64,000 nucleotides of DNA. It comes from Christiangramia forsetii KT0803 (GTDB taxonomy: Bacteria > Bacteroidota > Bacteroidia > Flavobacteriales > Flavobacteriaceae). The notes beneath the pieces are model-generated. The model was given only the letters and a program-made list of their open reading frames with translations. It was not told the DNA's origin and did no database searches. The position numbers and the translations under genes are program-made. The stretch is taken from contig NC_008571.1 of NCBI RefSeq assembly GCF_000060345.1, positions 992,001-1,056,000 of the forward strand, given 5' to 3'. Of the stretch, positions 40,733-50,861 are shown piece by piece (the stretch's first letter is position 1; every line of letters begins with the position of its first letter).

Positions 40733-41548
40733 TTGACTAAATTTAGAAATAAAACCGTACTTATTACCGGTGGCGCTTCAGGTATCGGATTGCTTTTAAC
40801 TAAATTTTCTATAGAAAAAGGCGCTTCTGCACTTATCATACTAGATATTGATAAACCAGCTTTACAACAGGTTGAATTACAACTTAAGACCAATATTTGC
40901 CAAATTTTAAGTTTTGAAACAGATCTGTCTAATGAGATACAAATAGAAAATGCTGTAAAGAAAATTACTGCCCAAAACCTGCAGGTAGATATTCTCATAA
41001 ATAATGCCGGCGTAGTTACCGGAAAGAATTTTAGCGAGCATAATCTTGAGGATATAGATCGCAATATGCAAGTGAACGCTATTGCACCGATGAAACTCAC
41101 TAAATTGTTGCTTCCGGAAATGTTAAAGAGAAAAAGCGGTCATATTGTAAATATTTCATCTGCAGCCAGTATGCTTTCAAATCCGGGAATGTCTGTTTAC
41201 TGTGCCAGCAAATGGGCCATGACGGGCTGGTCTGATTCTTTACGACTGGAAATGGAGAGGGAAAGGACAGGGATTAAAGTACTCACGGTAACGCCATATT
41301 ATATAGATACAGGCATGTTTGAAGGAGTAAAGTCTCCGGTGATTCCAATTTTAAAACCCGAAAAGGTCGCTTGGAAGATTATTCGGTCTATTGATAAAAA
41401 TAAAATAGTGCTAAGAACTCCAAAAATTATATATACGCTTCCGTTAATGCAAGGCCTTTTTCCTAAAAGGTTGCTGGATCTCATTATAGGGAAGTTTTTC
41501 GGAATCTATAATTCCATGGATAAATTTAAAGGTAGAACTCATGAATAA
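40733..41548 (+). CDS. Short-chain dehydrogenase/reductase
   Basis: 271 aa from a TTG start at 40733, since no in-frame ATG precedes the Rossmann motif; the ATG at 40725 is out of frame and stops after three codons. NAD(P) motif TGGASGIGLL at 11-20, NNAGVV at about 86, catalytic Ser in NISSAAS, and YCASK with catalytic Tyr and Lys at about 158-162. The C-terminal extension (PLMQGLFPKRLLDLIIGKFFG) is amphipathic and may touch the membrane. It overlaps the aldehyde dehydrogenase gene by 8 bp, so the pair is co-translated. Confidence 0.87.
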   Translation: MTKFRNKTVLITGGASGIGLLLTKFSIEKGASALIILDIDKPALQQVELQLKTNICQILSFETDLSNEIQIENAVKKITAQNLQVDILINNAGVVTGKNFSEHNLEDIDRNMQVNAIAPMKLTKLLLPEMLKRKSGHIVNISSAASMLSNPGMSVYCASKWAMTGWSDSLRLEMERERTGIKVLTVTPYYIDTGMFEGVKSPVIPILKPEKVAWKIIRSIDKNKIVLRTPKIIYTLPLMQGLFPKRLLDLIIGKFFGIYNSMDKFKGRTHE

Positions 41549-42947
41549 AACTGAATTGAACGGATTGCTGGAAAGGCAACAGGCTGCTTTTAAAAAATCT
41601 CCTCCAGATGTTAGGTACAGGCTGGATAATTTAAAAAAGCTTTCAGATATCGTTGATAATAACAAAGACCGTTTAATAAACGCTGTTTACAAAGATTTTG
41701 GAATACGCTCGAAGGAGGAGACCCTTTTTCTGGAAATTTTCCCGTTGCAGGATGAAATTAGGCATGCAATGAAAAATCTGCGTAGCTGGGCGAAAAGAAG
41801 ATATGTACAGGGGGCATGGTTTTTATTACCGAGTTCAGCTTATTATCAATATCAGGGCTTAGGTTCGGTAGGCATCATGGGAGCCTGGAATTACCAGGTT
41901 TTACTAACACTTAGTCCTTTGGTGGATGCTATTGCTGCGGGAAATCATGCTATTTTGAAACCTTCTGAAATGGCTCCTGCTTCAGCAGAAGTTATTAAAG
42001 AGATTATTAATTCCAATTTTGCCGAAGAATATATTCATTGCGTTACGGGCGATGCTGAACTGGCTAAAGATTTTTCTTCGCTTCCGTTTGATCATTTGTT
42101 CTTTACAGGCTCTACCAAAATTGGAAAATTAATTATGGCTGCGGCAGCACCCAATCTCACCCCGGTAACCCTTGAGTTAGGCGGGAAGTCACCTGCAATC
42201 ATTCATAATTCTTATTCTACAGCATTAGCTGCCAGAAGGATCATGGCCGGAAAATTATTTAATTGCGGACAAACCTGTGTTGCTCCCGATTATGTGATCA
42301 TGCCGCAGGCTTTAAACGACGATTTTGAGCAGGAAGTTAAAAAGATTGTGAAAAAATTCTATCCTGATATTTCTGAAAATGAGCAATACAGCAGGATTAT
42401 AAATTCCGATCACTTTAAGCGGTTGAACTCCCTTCTTAAAGATGCGGAAGAAAAAGGAGCAAGAATAGTAGAATTGAGCGATAACTCTATTGATAAGCCT
42501 CAGTTCATGACTCCCAAACTGGTGTTTAATGTAAATGCTGAAATGGAACTCATGCAGGAAGAGATTTTCGGACCTATTTTACCGGTTCTCAATCTCGAAA
42601 CACCGGAGGAAGCAGTGGACTATGTAAACGATAATGCTAAACCTTTAGCTCTTTATTATTTCGATGATAATACGAAAAGGATCAATTGGCTTCTTAAAAA
42701 CACGTTGTCTGGCGGGGTAACTATTAATGATAGTATTTATCATCTGGCTCAGCATAATTTGCCTTTTGGTGGAGTAGGAGCAAGCGGAATGGGACATTAT
42801 CATGGTTATGATGGATTCAAAACTTTTTCAAAGAAACGCGCGGTGATGCACCAAAAACGATTTGCAGCTTCAGATTTTCTTCATCCACCTTTCACCGATT
42901 TTAAGAGGAAGCTTATTACGGTCATGGGAAAACTTACAAAGGTTTGA
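41541..42947 (+). CDS. Aldehyde dehydrogenase (coniferyl-aldehyde type)
   Basis: 468 aa. Class III-like ALDH with WNYQVLLTLSPLVDAIAAGNHAILKPSE, catalytic Glu in TLELGGKSPAII and nucleophile Cys in NCGQTCVAPDYV. The C-terminal hydrophobic tail is short. It is similar to coniferyl-aldehyde and fatty-aldehyde dehydrogenases that oxidise aldehydes with NAD(P). It overlaps the SDR gene by 8 bp, so an alcohol-aldehyde-acid sequence is a sensible guess (SDR then ALDH) for long-chain or aromatic substrates. Confidence 0.87.
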   Translation: MNKTELNGLLERQQAAFKKSPPDVRYRLDNLKKLSDIVDNNKDRLINAVYKDFGIRSKEETLFLEIFPLQDEIRHAMKNLRSWAKRRYVQGAWFLLPSSAYYQYQGLGSVGIMGAWNYQVLLTLSPLVDAIAAGNHAILKPSEMAPASAEVIKEIINSNFAEEYIHCVTGDAELAKDFSSLPFDHLFFTGSTKIGKLIMAAAAPNLTPVTLELGGKSPAIIHNSYSTALAARRIMAGKLFNCGQTCVAPDYVIMPQALNDDFEQEVKKIVKKFYPDISENEQYSRIINSDHFKRLNSLLKDAEEKGARIVELSDNSIDKPQFMTPKLVFNVNAEMELMQEEIFGPILPVLNLETPEEAVDYVNDNAKPLALYYFDDNTKRINWLLKNTLSGGVTINDSIYHLAQHNLPFGGVGASGMGHYHGYDGFKTFSKKRAVMHQKRFAASDFLHPPFTDFKRKLITVMGKLTKV

Positions 42948-43073
42948 TGCATAAATTAAATTCTTGAATATTGTTTAAAAAATCTAACAAGTACTTTTGT
43001 CACCCTTAGCGTAATCGAAGGGAAAACTAAGATATTAAGATTTAAAACGTAGTATTTTCTTTTTGAATTTGAA

Positions 43074-43784
43074 ATGAATACCAATAATATTGATATGGCG
43101 GGCAAAGAAAAAATGATCAATGGTTATAAACATATTCCTTATAGGAATAAGGGTTTTATAGCTGAAGAAATGAGCAGTAGAAGCGAGGACTTTTATCAAT
43201 TCCTTGATAGTAGGCGTTCAGTACGTCACTTTTCTGATAATGTAGTACCGGAAGAAGTGATAAATAATATTTTAAAATCTGCCGCAACTGCACCTTCCGG
43301 AGCTCATAAACAACCATGGAAATTTTGTGCTATTTCGAATGCGAAATTAAAATCAGAAATAAGGGAGGCAGCAGAGAAAGAAGAACAGGAAAATTATAAT
43401 AATCGAATGAGTGAGCGATGGCTCAAAGATCTCGCTCCTTTGGGAACAGATACAAATAAAGAGTTTCTGGAAATAGCGCCATGGTTAATTGTAGTTTTTA
43501 AAGAAGTTTATAATTTGGATGAGAATGGTGAAAAACTTACGAATTATTATGTAAATGAGTCTGTAGGGATTGCTTGTGGAATGCTGATATCTGCCATTCA
43601 TAATGCTGGTCTGGTGACTCTAACTCATACGCCTAGTCCCATGAATTTTCTTGCAGAATTATTAGAAAGACCTAAAAATGAACGGGCTTATCTATTGCTT
43701 CCGGTTGGATATTCTTCTGAAGATGCCGTTGTGCCGGACATACATAGAAAAAGTTTAGAGGAAGTAATTCAATATTATACGTAA
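43074..43784 (+). CDS. Nitroreductase-family flavoprotein
   Basis: 236 aa. FMN-binding start SRRSVRHFSDNVVPEEVINNILKSAATAPSGAHKQPW with the SRRS and PSGAHKQPW motifs, and later GMLISAIHNAGLVTLTHTPSPMNFL. This matches the branch that includes iodotyrosine deiodinase-like reductases (LTHTPSPM). Such proteins reduce halogenated or nitro-aromatics with NAD(P)H. The N-terminal 40 residues are longer than in oxygen-insensitive nitroreductases. Cytosolic; single transcription unit by spacing. Confidence 0.85.
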   Translation: MNTNNIDMAGKEKMINGYKHIPYRNKGFIAEEMSSRSEDFYQFLDSRRSVRHFSDNVVPEEVINNILKSAATAPSGAHKQPWKFCAISNAKLKSEIREAAEKEEQENYNNRMSERWLKDLAPLGTDTNKEFLEIAPWLIVVFKEVYNLDENGEKLTNYYVNESVGIACGMLISAIHNAGLVTLTHTPSPMNFLAELLERPKNERAYLLLPVGYSSEDAVVPDIHRKSLEEVIQYYT

Positions 43785-43896
43785 TATTTATCTCTATTTG
43801 CAGAAAAAATTGTGTCAAGTAAAACTTCAAAATAGATATAATAACTGTTTAGTAATTTAGAAAGCAGGAATAAGCAGATAGTTAGAAAGCGAAGAA

Positions 43897-44321
43897 ATGC
43901 CAAAACTTATCATTAAAAGAAATTCAGAATGGGCCAATAAAATGAGATTATTCGATCTGTATTTAAATGGAAGAAAATTTGCAGAAATTAAGGATAAACA
44001 GCTTCTGTCCTTTGAAATTCCGGAAGGTAAATACCAACTCATAGCTAAAATAGATTGGTGTGGTAGCCAGCCGTTGAATATTGAAATTAAAGAAGATGAA
44101 ATTAAAAGGATTAAAATAGAAGGATTAAAATAGAAGGATTCATTTTTTCTAGATACTTTCTACCACTGGCAATTATTGCCGGCTTTCTTTATTTCGCTAT
44201 TTATTTTAAATACAATACGAACAGCCTTTTTCTGGGGACCCTCCTAATGATCTTTCTAGGGTATATGATTTATTTTTTAAGCTTCGGGCGTAACCAGTAC
44301 CTTCGACTCATTGAAATTTAA
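43897..44321 (+). pseudogene. Frameshifted small membrane protein gene (14-bp tandem duplication)
   Basis: The first 78-codon frame (43897-44133) encodes a beta domain (MPKLIIKRNSEWANKMR; QLIAKIDWCGSQPLNIEI) typical of a common flavobacterial family that continues into two membrane helices. Those helices are present in another frame up to TAA at 44321 (FSRYFLPLAIIAGFLYFAI; LMIFLGYMIYFLSFGRNQ). The join contains GGATTAAAATAGAA twice in tandem. Removing one 14-bp copy restores one continuous frame of about 135 codons. The 14-bp change shifts frame by two and puts a TAG after IKIEGLK. It may be a pseudogene or a reversible slippage switch. Confidence 0.8.
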
Positions 44322-44382
44322 GTTTTCTAAACACCTTCTGAATTTCAGCATTTTTGAGATATTAATGCTTTTGTAGATAACT

Positions 44383-44426
44383 GTAACAAAAGTTACTTCC
44401 TTAACCACATGATATTTATATTTTTG
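44383..44426 (+). promoter_or_regulatory. Operator GTAACAAAAGTTAC and -7 box for hydroxylase/MBL operon
   Basis: Perfect palindromic arms gtaac/gttac at 44383-44396, -7 box tatttttg (TAnnTTTG) at 44419-44426. Operator start to -7 start is 36 bp, and -7 start to start codon is 26 bp, the same as at 35190. The operator centre stands near -43, a class II activator position. Confidence 0.82.
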
Positions 44427-44444
44427 TGGTAGAATTTCAAAAGA

Positions 44445-45338
44445 TTGGAAAAGTATATAAACATAATCAGTGAATCGTTTACCGGGTATTTTAATTACCT
44501 GGTAACGGAAATAACGAATCCTACCTGGACGAGTTATTTTTACTGGCTTATTGGTTTGTCGCTTTTAGTCTGGATCTTAGAGATCGTGATTCCATGGAGA
44601 AAAGATCAAAAAGCTTTTAGAAAAGGTTTCTGGTTAGATAGTTTTTATATACTTTTTAATTTTTTCCTGTTTTCGCTTATTGTTTATAATGCCCTGAGCA
44701 ATGTTGGAGTTGAATTATTCAATGATTTTCTTGCTCTCTTCGGAATTGAGAATATCATAGCAATAGAATTAGATGGTTTGGCCGTTTGGGTACAGTTGCT
44801 GATTATGTTCGTGATCGCAGATTTTATTCAGTGGAATGTGCACAGACAATTGCATAAAAGACCCTGGCTGTGGGAATTTCATAAAGTACATCATAGTGTG
44901 AAAGAAATGGGATTTGCTGCCCAGTTTAGATTTCATTTTATGGAAACGATCATTTATAAAACGGTACAATATATTCCGTTAGCGATGATAGGTTTCGGAA
45001 TAAAGGAATTCTTTGTAGTGCATATGCTTGCCGTTTTTATAGGTCATCTAAATCATGCAAATCTGGGTTGGAACTATGGACCTTTAGGTTATATTTTTAA
45101 TAATCCTAAAATGCATATCTGGCATCACTCCAAAGAATTACCAAAAGAACGACCTTACGGAATGAACTATGGGCTAAGTCTCAGTATCTGGGATTATCTC
45201 TTCGGAACGGCATATATTCCAAAGAATGGAAAAAAAATTGAATTAGGATTCAGCGGAGATAAAGATTTCCCTGAAGATTTTGGAAATCAAACCTTGTATC
45301 CATTCCGAAAAAAGAAAGTAGAACCAAATCATATTTAA
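44445..45338 (+). CDS. Sterol desaturase/fatty-acid hydroxylase family membrane enzyme
   Basis: 297 aa from TTG at 44445; no in-frame ATG occurs near, and the -7 box 26 bp upstream supports this start. Five or so membrane helices. Di-iron histidine clusters: HRQLHKRPWLWEFHKVHHS (HxxxH and HxxHH), HLNHANLGWN and HIWHHSKEL. The superfamily uses O2 to hydroxylate or desaturate lipids; the substrate is unknown. It is first in an operon with the MBL-rhodanese gene 13 bp downstream, under the GTAAC-N4-GTTAC operator, which is an unusual pairing with sulfur metabolism. Confidence 0.87.
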   Translation: MEKYINIISESFTGYFNYLVTEITNPTWTSYFYWLIGLSLLVWILEIVIPWRKDQKAFRKGFWLDSFYILFNFFLFSLIVYNALSNVGVELFNDFLALFGIENIIAIELDGLAVWVQLLIMFVIADFIQWNVHRQLHKRPWLWEFHKVHHSVKEMGFAAQFRFHFMETIIYKTVQYIPLAMIGFGIKEFFVVHMLAVFIGHLNHANLGWNYGPLGYIFNNPKMHIWHHSKELPKERPYGMNYGLSLSIWDYLFGTAYIPKNGKKIELGFSGDKDFPEDFGNQTLYPFRKKKVEPNHI

Positions 45339-45351
45339 AAAATCGAATAAA

Positions 45352-46689
45352 ATGACCATAAAACAATTCAAAGATAGTCCGCTGGCGCATTATTCTTATG
45401 CTATAGTAAGCAATGGAGAAATGGCTCTGGTAGATCCGTCACGAAATCCAATGGATTATTATCGCTATGCAGAAGAGCAGAATGCTAAGATCGTCGCGGT
45501 TTTTGAAACACATCCACATGCAGATTTTGTGAGTAGTCATTTGCAGATACACGAAGAAACTGGTGCGACCATTTACGTGAGCGAAAAAGTGGGAGCAGAT
45601 TATCCTCACAAAAGTTTTGATGAAGGAGATTCATTTAAGCTTGGAGACGTAGAATTTAAGGCTATAAATACACCTGGACATTCACCAGATAGTATCACTG
45701 TTGTCGCTAAAAAAGATGATGAAACGGCGTTATTTACAGGAGACACACTTTTTATAGGGAATGTTGGTAGACCCGATTTACGTGAGAAAGCCGGAAATAT
45801 GAAGGCCAAAAGAATAGATCTTGCCAAGCAAATGTATCATACTATTCAGAACAAATTCACAGATCTGCCAGATGAGGCATTGGTGTATCCCGCGCATGGT
45901 GCAGGTTCTTTATGCGGAAAGAATATGAGTGACGCATCTTCTAGTACTTTAGGGAATGAGCGACAGGGGAATTGGGCATTTAAAGAGCAGACAGAAGATG
46001 AGTTTGTTGAAGAGATATTGAAAGATCAGCCGTTTATTCCGCATTATTTTGGGTTCAATGTAGATATTAATAAAACCGGGCCTGAAAATGTTCAGCGCAC
46101 AAAATGGGCGAATAAGTTACAATTAAATGTAGATGAGGTTGAAGAAGGAGTCACCATTGTTGATACCCGTGATGAAGAGAAGTTCAAAAAAGGACATTTG
46201 CCAAATAGTATCAATATCATGGCCAGGTCTGAAAAGGACAAATATGAAACCTGGTTAGGAGCCATAGTTCAACCGAAAGAAGAATTCTACCTCGTCCTTG
46301 ACAGTATAGACAATATTGAAGAATTATTGGAGAGAACTGCTAAAATTGGTTACGAAAAGCAGGTGAAGGCCGTGATTACTCTAAGTTCTGAAGTTTCTAA
46401 AAAATCTGATGATTTTGATCTGGAAGATTTCAAAAAGAATCAGGAGAATTATACTATTGTAGATATTCGTAATAACGGTGAAGTAGCTGAAGGAAAGATA
46501 TTTGAAGATGCTATCGCTGTACCACTTCATGAACTAAGAGAGAATTCTACTGAAATTCCATCCCATAAGCCCGTAGTGGTACATTGTGCCGGAGGTTATA
46601 GATCTGCGGCAGGAAGTAGTATTTTAGATAACAAATTTGAGAATACTAAGGTTTATGATCTAAGTGATGCGATTAAGGAATTTAAGTAA
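45352..46689 (+). CDS. MBL-fold persulfide dioxygenase-like protein fused to two rhodanese domains
   Basis: 445 aa. The MBL domain (1-210) has HPHADFVSSH for metal ligands, GHSPDSI, FTGDTLFIGNVGRPDL and VYPAHGAGSLCGK, the ETHE1-like persulfide dioxygenase pattern. Two rhodanese domains follow. The first (about 255-345, VDTRDEEKFKKGHLP) has no visible catalytic Cys (LVLDSIDNIEEL). The second (about 360-445) has the active loop HCAGGYRS with C412. MBL-rhodanese fusions (Blh/PRF type) oxidise glutathione or low-molecular-weight persulfides to sulfite. Cytosolic; in one operon with the hydroxylase-family gene. Confidence 0.88.
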   Translation: MTIKQFKDSPLAHYSYAIVSNGEMALVDPSRNPMDYYRYAEEQNAKIVAVFETHPHADFVSSHLQIHEETGATIYVSEKVGADYPHKSFDEGDSFKLGDVEFKAINTPGHSPDSITVVAKKDDETALFTGDTLFIGNVGRPDLREKAGNMKAKRIDLAKQMYHTIQNKFTDLPDEALVYPAHGAGSLCGKNMSDASSSTLGNERQGNWAFKEQTEDEFVEEILKDQPFIPHYFGFNVDINKTGPENVQRTKWANKLQLNVDEVEEGVTIVDTRDEEKFKKGHLPNSINIMARSEKDKYETWLGAIVQPKEEFYLVLDSIDNIEELLERTAKIGYEKQVKAVITLSSEVSKKSDDFDLEDFKKNQENYTIVDIRNNGEVAEGKIFEDAIAVPLHELRENSTEIPSHKPVVVHCAGGYRSAAGSSILDNKFENTKVYDLSDAIKEFK

Positions 46690-47330
46690 TTTACAAGTCA
46701 TTGCGAGCGCAGCGTAGCAATCTCATACAATGTAGTTCCTACTACAATGAGACTGCTGCGGTCGTTCCTCCCTCGCAGTAACAAGAACAAGTCATTGCGA
46801 ATGGAGCTAAGCGGACTAGGCAGATGTAAACTATTACGCCCGTCATCGCGAGTAAAACGAAGCGATCTCAACTTACTCTTCAGCCAGATCTTTCCATTCA
46901 GGATTTTGTTCAACTATAAGTTTCTCTTTATTAGCTCTATTCCCGGCTTTCTGTTCGATTCGTCATCGCGAGTAAAACGAAGCGATCTCACTGAGAGCAA
47001 CGTTAGCTATGTGATACTGCGTCGGTCGTCTCACTTCCTCGCAGTGATGTTCCGATCATCATCGTGATTGCAATGAAGCGATCCGGTTTGTAATCGCGAG
47101 TGAAACGAAGCGATCTCATGTAATAGTTCAAACTACAATTAGACTGCATTTTTATCTAACTCCCTCGCTGTAAGTTTGCATTTATCCTCGTGAGTGCAGT
47201 AAAGCAATCTCAATAAAACCACTAGATTTTTGATAAATTCGCATATTTTCAGATTTCTTCAACACTTCAAGCATTTGATTTTTTCTATATTTACGCTCCA
47301 CGTTCAAAAATAACCACACATAAAGCTATT
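46690..47330. repeat. Cluster of interspersed catcgcgag...cgaagcgatctca repeats
   Basis: No gene. Repeated pieces include cattgcgagcgcagcgtagcaatctca, tcatcgcgagtaaaacgaagcgatctca (twice, near 46842 and 46962, differing in context), cgcgagtgaaacgaagcgatctca (near 47094), and ctgctgcggtcgttcctcc. Complementary pieces such as gagactgctgcggtcgtt suggest hairpins. Related copies occur at 50866-51070. REP/BIME-like non-coding repeats. Confidence 0.75.
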
Positions 47331-47331
47331 T

Positions 47332-47817
47332 ATGGATAAGAATTACAAGGTAAAAGTTAATGACTCCCTGGAATTTGAATTTTCAGAAGAAGAGATCAAA
47401 GCACTGGATACCCAAAAAACTTCAGATAAACAGTATCACCTTTTAAAGGACAACCGCTCTTATACGGCAGAAGTCCTCAAACCTGACTTTTTAAACAGAA
47501 CCTACGAGATAAAAATCAATTCCAATATTTATTCAGTAAAGATCAATAATGATCTGGATCAGCTGATCGATGAGATGGGACTTTCCCTGGGAAGCTCTCA
47601 GCAGGTCAATGATATTAAAGCACCTATGCCGGGTCTTATTCTGGAGGTGAATGTAAAAGAAGGCGATGAGGTGAAAGAAGGTGATTATCTGCTGGTACTG
47701 GAAGCGATGAAAATGGAGAATACATTAACAGCTCCACGAGACGGAGTGGTGAAATCTGTTACTGTGGCTAAAAGTGATACGGTAGAGAAAAACCAGTTGT
47801 TGATAGAAATGGAATAA
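47332..47817 (+). CDS. Acyl-CoA carboxylase biotin carboxyl carrier subunit
   Basis: 161 aa. The C-terminal biotinyl domain (about 90-161) carries the biotinylation motif EAMKMEN with K127. The N-terminal part is a beta-rich domain that links it to the enzyme. It shuttles carboxyl groups from the biotin carboxylase (47861) to the carboxyltransferase (49320). All three genes lie in order with gaps of 43 and 16 bp, in a propionyl-/acetyl-CoA carboxylase-type operon. The stand-alone carrier is typical of Bacteroidota propionyl-CoA carboxylases. Confidence 0.9.
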   Translation: MDKNYKVKVNDSLEFEFSEEEIKALDTQKTSDKQYHLLKDNRSYTAEVLKPDFLNRTYEIKINSNIYSVKINNDLDQLIDEMGLSLGSSQQVNDIKAPMPGLILEVNVKEGDEVKEGDYLLVLEAMKMENTLTAPRDGVVKSVTVAKSDTVEKNQLLIEME

Positions 47818-47860
47818 TTCGAAGTCAGAATTTAGAAGTACGAAGTTAGAACAAATCAGT

Positions 47861-49303
47861 ATGAAAAAAATATTAGTAGCCAATAGGGGAGAGATCGCAT
47901 TAAGGGTGATGAAAACCGTAAAACGTATGGGAATAGATACGGTAGCGGTTTATTCTACCGCCGATAGAAATGCACCTCATGTAAAATTTGCAGATGAAGC
48001 AGTTTGCATAGGAGAAGCTCCTTCCAGCGAATCTTACCTAAAAGGCGATAAAATTATAGAAGTAGCAAAAAAATTAAACGTTGACGGAATTCATCCGGGA
48101 TATGGTTTCCTAAGTGAGAATGCTTCGTTTGCAGAATCGGTTGAGAAAAACGGAATAACGTGGATAGGTCCTGGTTCAGAAGCTATTAAAGTGATGGGAA
48201 GTAAACTTGCCGCTAAAGATGCGGTGAAAGCTTATGATATCCCAATGGTTCCAGGAATTGATGAAGCAATTACCGATACAGAAAAAGCAAAGAAAATCGC
48301 GAATGAGATCGGTTTCCCAATTTTGATAAAAGCTTCTGCCGGTGGTGGAGGTAAGGGAATGCGTGTGGTAGAAAAGGAAAAGGAACTTGAAGACCAGATG
48401 AAGCGGGCGATTAGCGAAGCAGAGTCTGCCTTTGGTGACGGATCGGTTTTTATAGAGAAATACGTTTCTTCTCCAAGGCATATTGAAATTCAGGTTTTAG
48501 CCGATACTCACGGTAATTATGTTCATCTATTCGAAAGAGAATGTAGTATTCAGCGAAGACATCAGAAGGTGGTAGAAGAAGCACCTTCAGTGGTACTTGA
48601 TGATAAACTTAGAAAAGAAATGGGAGAGGCCGCTGTTAAGGTTGCCAAAGCCTGTGATTATGTTGGGGCTGGAACAGTCGAATTCCTATTTGATGAGAAC
48701 CGAAAATTTTATTTCCTGGAGATGAATACCAGGTTGCAGGTGGAACACCCGGTTACGGAGTATATTACCGGAATAGACCTTGTGGAACAACAGATTTTAG
48801 TGGCTAGGGGAGAAAAACTTCAGTTTTCTCAGGATGAGCTAAAAATACAGGGTCATGCGATGGAACTTCGGGTTTATGCTGAAGATCCTTTAGAAGATTT
48901 TATGCCGAGCACCGGGACTTTGGAGAAATATTCAATTCCTGTAGGAGAGGGGATAAGACTTGATAACGGATTTGAAAAAGGAATGGAAGTTCCGATTTAT
49001 TACGATCCTATGCTCGCCAAGCTTGTTACTTATGGAAAAACTCGAGAAGAAGCGATCCAGATGATGATCAAAGCTATAGATCATTATATCGTGGAAGGGG
49101 TGAGTACTACACTGCCTTTCGGGAAATTTGTTTTTCAGCATGAAGCCTTCAGAAGTGGAAATTTCGACACACATTTTGTAAAGAAATATTATTCTCCGGA
49201 AGCCTTAAAAGAAGAAACGGAAGAAGAAGCGAAACTTGCTGCACTTATGGCGCTGAAGCAGTATATGAAAGATAAAGAGCAACTAAGATTACCACACAAC
49301 TAA
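47861..49303 (+). CDS. Biotin carboxylase subunit of acyl-CoA carboxylase
   Basis: 480 aa. ATP-grasp enzyme with [17 protein letters not shown] at the N-terminus, [13 protein letters not shown] glycine-rich ATP loop, [19 protein letters not shown] and the metal and bicarbonate region [14 protein letters not shown]. It uses ATP and bicarbonate to carboxylate the carrier biotin. About 30 residues longer than E. coli AccC at the C-terminus. Second gene of the operon. Confidence 0.93.
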   Translation: MKKILVANRGEIALRVMKTVKRMGIDTVAVYSTADRNAPHVKFADEAVCIGEAPSSESYLKGDKIIEVAKKLNVDGIHPGYGFLSENASFAESVEKNGITWIGPGSEAIKVMGSKLAAKDAVKAYDIPMVPGIDEAITDTEKAKKIANEIGFPILIKASAGGGGKGMRVVEKEKELEDQMKRAISEAESAFGDGSVFIEKYVSSPRHIEIQVLADTHGNYVHLFERECSIQRRHQKVVEEAPSVVLDDKLRKEMGEAAVKVAKACDYVGAGTVEFLFDENRKFYFLEMNTRLQVEHPVTEYITGIDLVEQQILVARGEKLQFSQDELKIQGHAMELRVYAEDPLEDFMPSTGTLEKYSIPVGEGIRLDNGFEKGMEVPIYYDPMLAKLVTYGKTREEAIQMMIKAIDHYIVEGVSTTLPFGKFVFQHEAFRSGNFDTHFVKKYYSPEALKEETEEEAKLAALMALKQYMKDKEQLRLPHN

Positions 49304-49319
49304 AATTCAGAATTCAGAG

Positions 49320-50861
49320 ATGAGTCAGAACCTAGATAAATTAAAGGAAAAAATTGCTGAAGCCCATAAAGGTGGAGGTGAAAAGCGAATTGCCAAACAA
49401 CACGAGAAAAAGAAGTTAACTGCCCGTGAGCGTGTAGAATATTTGTTAGATGAGAATTCATTTGAAGAGATTGGGATTTTAGTCACCCACCGTACTACCG
49501 ATTTTGGTATGGAAAAACAGAAATTCTATGGAGATGGTGTGATCACCGGTTATGGGACTATTCATGGCAGACTGATTTATGTCTTCGCTCAGGATTTTAC
49601 TGTTTTTGGAGGTTCGCTATCAGAAACACACGCCGAAAAGATCTGCAAGATCATGGATATGGCGGTAAAAGTAGGAGCACCACTTATTGGACTGAATGAT
49701 TCTGGCGGAGCGCGTATACAGGAGGGAGTGAAATCACTCGGTGGTTATGCCGATATTTTCCACCGTAATGTAAAAGCTTCTGGCGTGGTTCCTCAAATTT
49801 CAGCCATCATGGGGCCTTGTGCCGGCGGAGCTGTTTATTCTCCTGCAATGACAGATTTTACGCTGATGGTAGAGGATACTTCTTATATGTTTGTAACCGG
49901 ACCTAACGTGGTAAAAACGGTGACTAATGAAAATGTAACTTCAGAAGAGCTTGGTGGAGCAAGTACGCATTCCACGAAATCTGGAGTTACGCATGTTACT
50001 GCGGCGAATGATATTATTTGTTTGGAGAATATCAAGCAGATGATCAGTTACATGCCTCAAAATAATCAAACTCCTCCTGAAAAACTGGATTTTGAATTGG
50101 GGGATGAACATCGCGAAGTTCTGGAGAATATTGTTCCTGATAGTTCTAACAAACCTTATGATATGCATGAGGTGATAAAGGGAATTATAGATGACGATTC
50201 TTTTTTTGAGATCCATAAGAATTATGCCGAAAATATAATTGTTGGATTTTCCAGGATTGGTGGTAGAAGTGTGGGAGTAATTGCCAATCAACCAATGAGC
50301 CTTGCCGGAGTTTTGGATGTAGATTCTTCTAAGAAAGCAGCGAGATTTACCAGGTTCTGTGACTGTTTTAATATACCGCTTTTAGTGTTAGTAGATGTTC
50401 CAGGATTTTTACCGGGAACAGACCAGGAATGGAACGGGATCATTTTGCATGGAGCTAAGCTGCTTTATGCTTTAAGTGAGGCAACAGTGCCGAAAGTGAC
50501 CGTTATTACCAGAAAAGCTTACGGAGGTGCTTACGATGTGATGAATTCCAAACATATTGGCGCCGATTTCAATTTTGCCTGGCCAACTGCGGAAATTGCC
50601 GTGATGGGAGCAAAAGGTGCTTCGGAAATCATTTTCAGAAAAGAAATTGCACAGTCCGATGATCCTGAAAAGAAACTGGCAGAAAAGGAAGCAGAATATG
50701 CTGAAAAATTCGCTACTCCTTTTGAAGCTGCCCAACGTGGATTTATCGATGAGGTGATCATGCCGAAAGATACCCGTAGAAAACTAATAAGAGCGTTCAG
50801 TGCGCTGGAGAACAAGCATGTTTTGAGACCGAATAGAAAACATGGGAATATCCCATTATAA
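49320..50861 (+). CDS. Acyl-CoA carboxylase carboxyltransferase subunit (propionyl-CoA type)
   Basis: 513 aa. Fused carboxyltransferase with N- and C-terminal crotonase-like halves: [20 protein letters not shown] and [20 protein letters not shown] (acyl-CoA pocket), [32 protein letters not shown] (biotin site) and [14 protein letters not shown]. The pattern is that of PccB and methylmalonyl-CoA decarboxylase alpha. It transfers carboxyl from biotin to propionyl-CoA or acetyl-CoA to give methylmalonyl- or malonyl-CoA. Last gene of the operon. Confidence 0.92.
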   Translation: MSQNLDKLKEKIAEAHKGGGEKRIAKQHEKKKLTARERVEYLLDENSFEEIGILVTHRTTDFGMEKQKFYGDGVITGYGTIHGRLIYVFAQDFTVFGGSLSETHAEKICKIMDMAVKVGAPLIGLNDSGGARIQEGVKSLGGYADIFHRNVKASGVVPQISAIMGPCAGGAVYSPAMTDFTLMVEDTSYMFVTGPNVVKTVTNENVTSEELGGASTHSTKSGVTHVTAANDIICLENIKQMISYMPQNNQTPPEKLDFELGDEHREVLENIVPDSSNKPYDMHEVIKGIIDDDSFFEIHKNYAENIIVGFSRIGGRSVGVIANQPMSLAGVLDVDSSKKAARFTRFCDCFNIPLLVLVDVPGFLPGTDQEWNGIILHGAKLLYALSEATVPKVTVITRKAYGGAYDVMNSKHIGADFNFAWPTAEIAVMGAKGASEIIFRKEIAQSDDPEKKLAEKEAEYAEKFATPFEAAQRGFIDEVIMPKDTRRKLIRAFSALENKHVLRPNRKHGNIPL

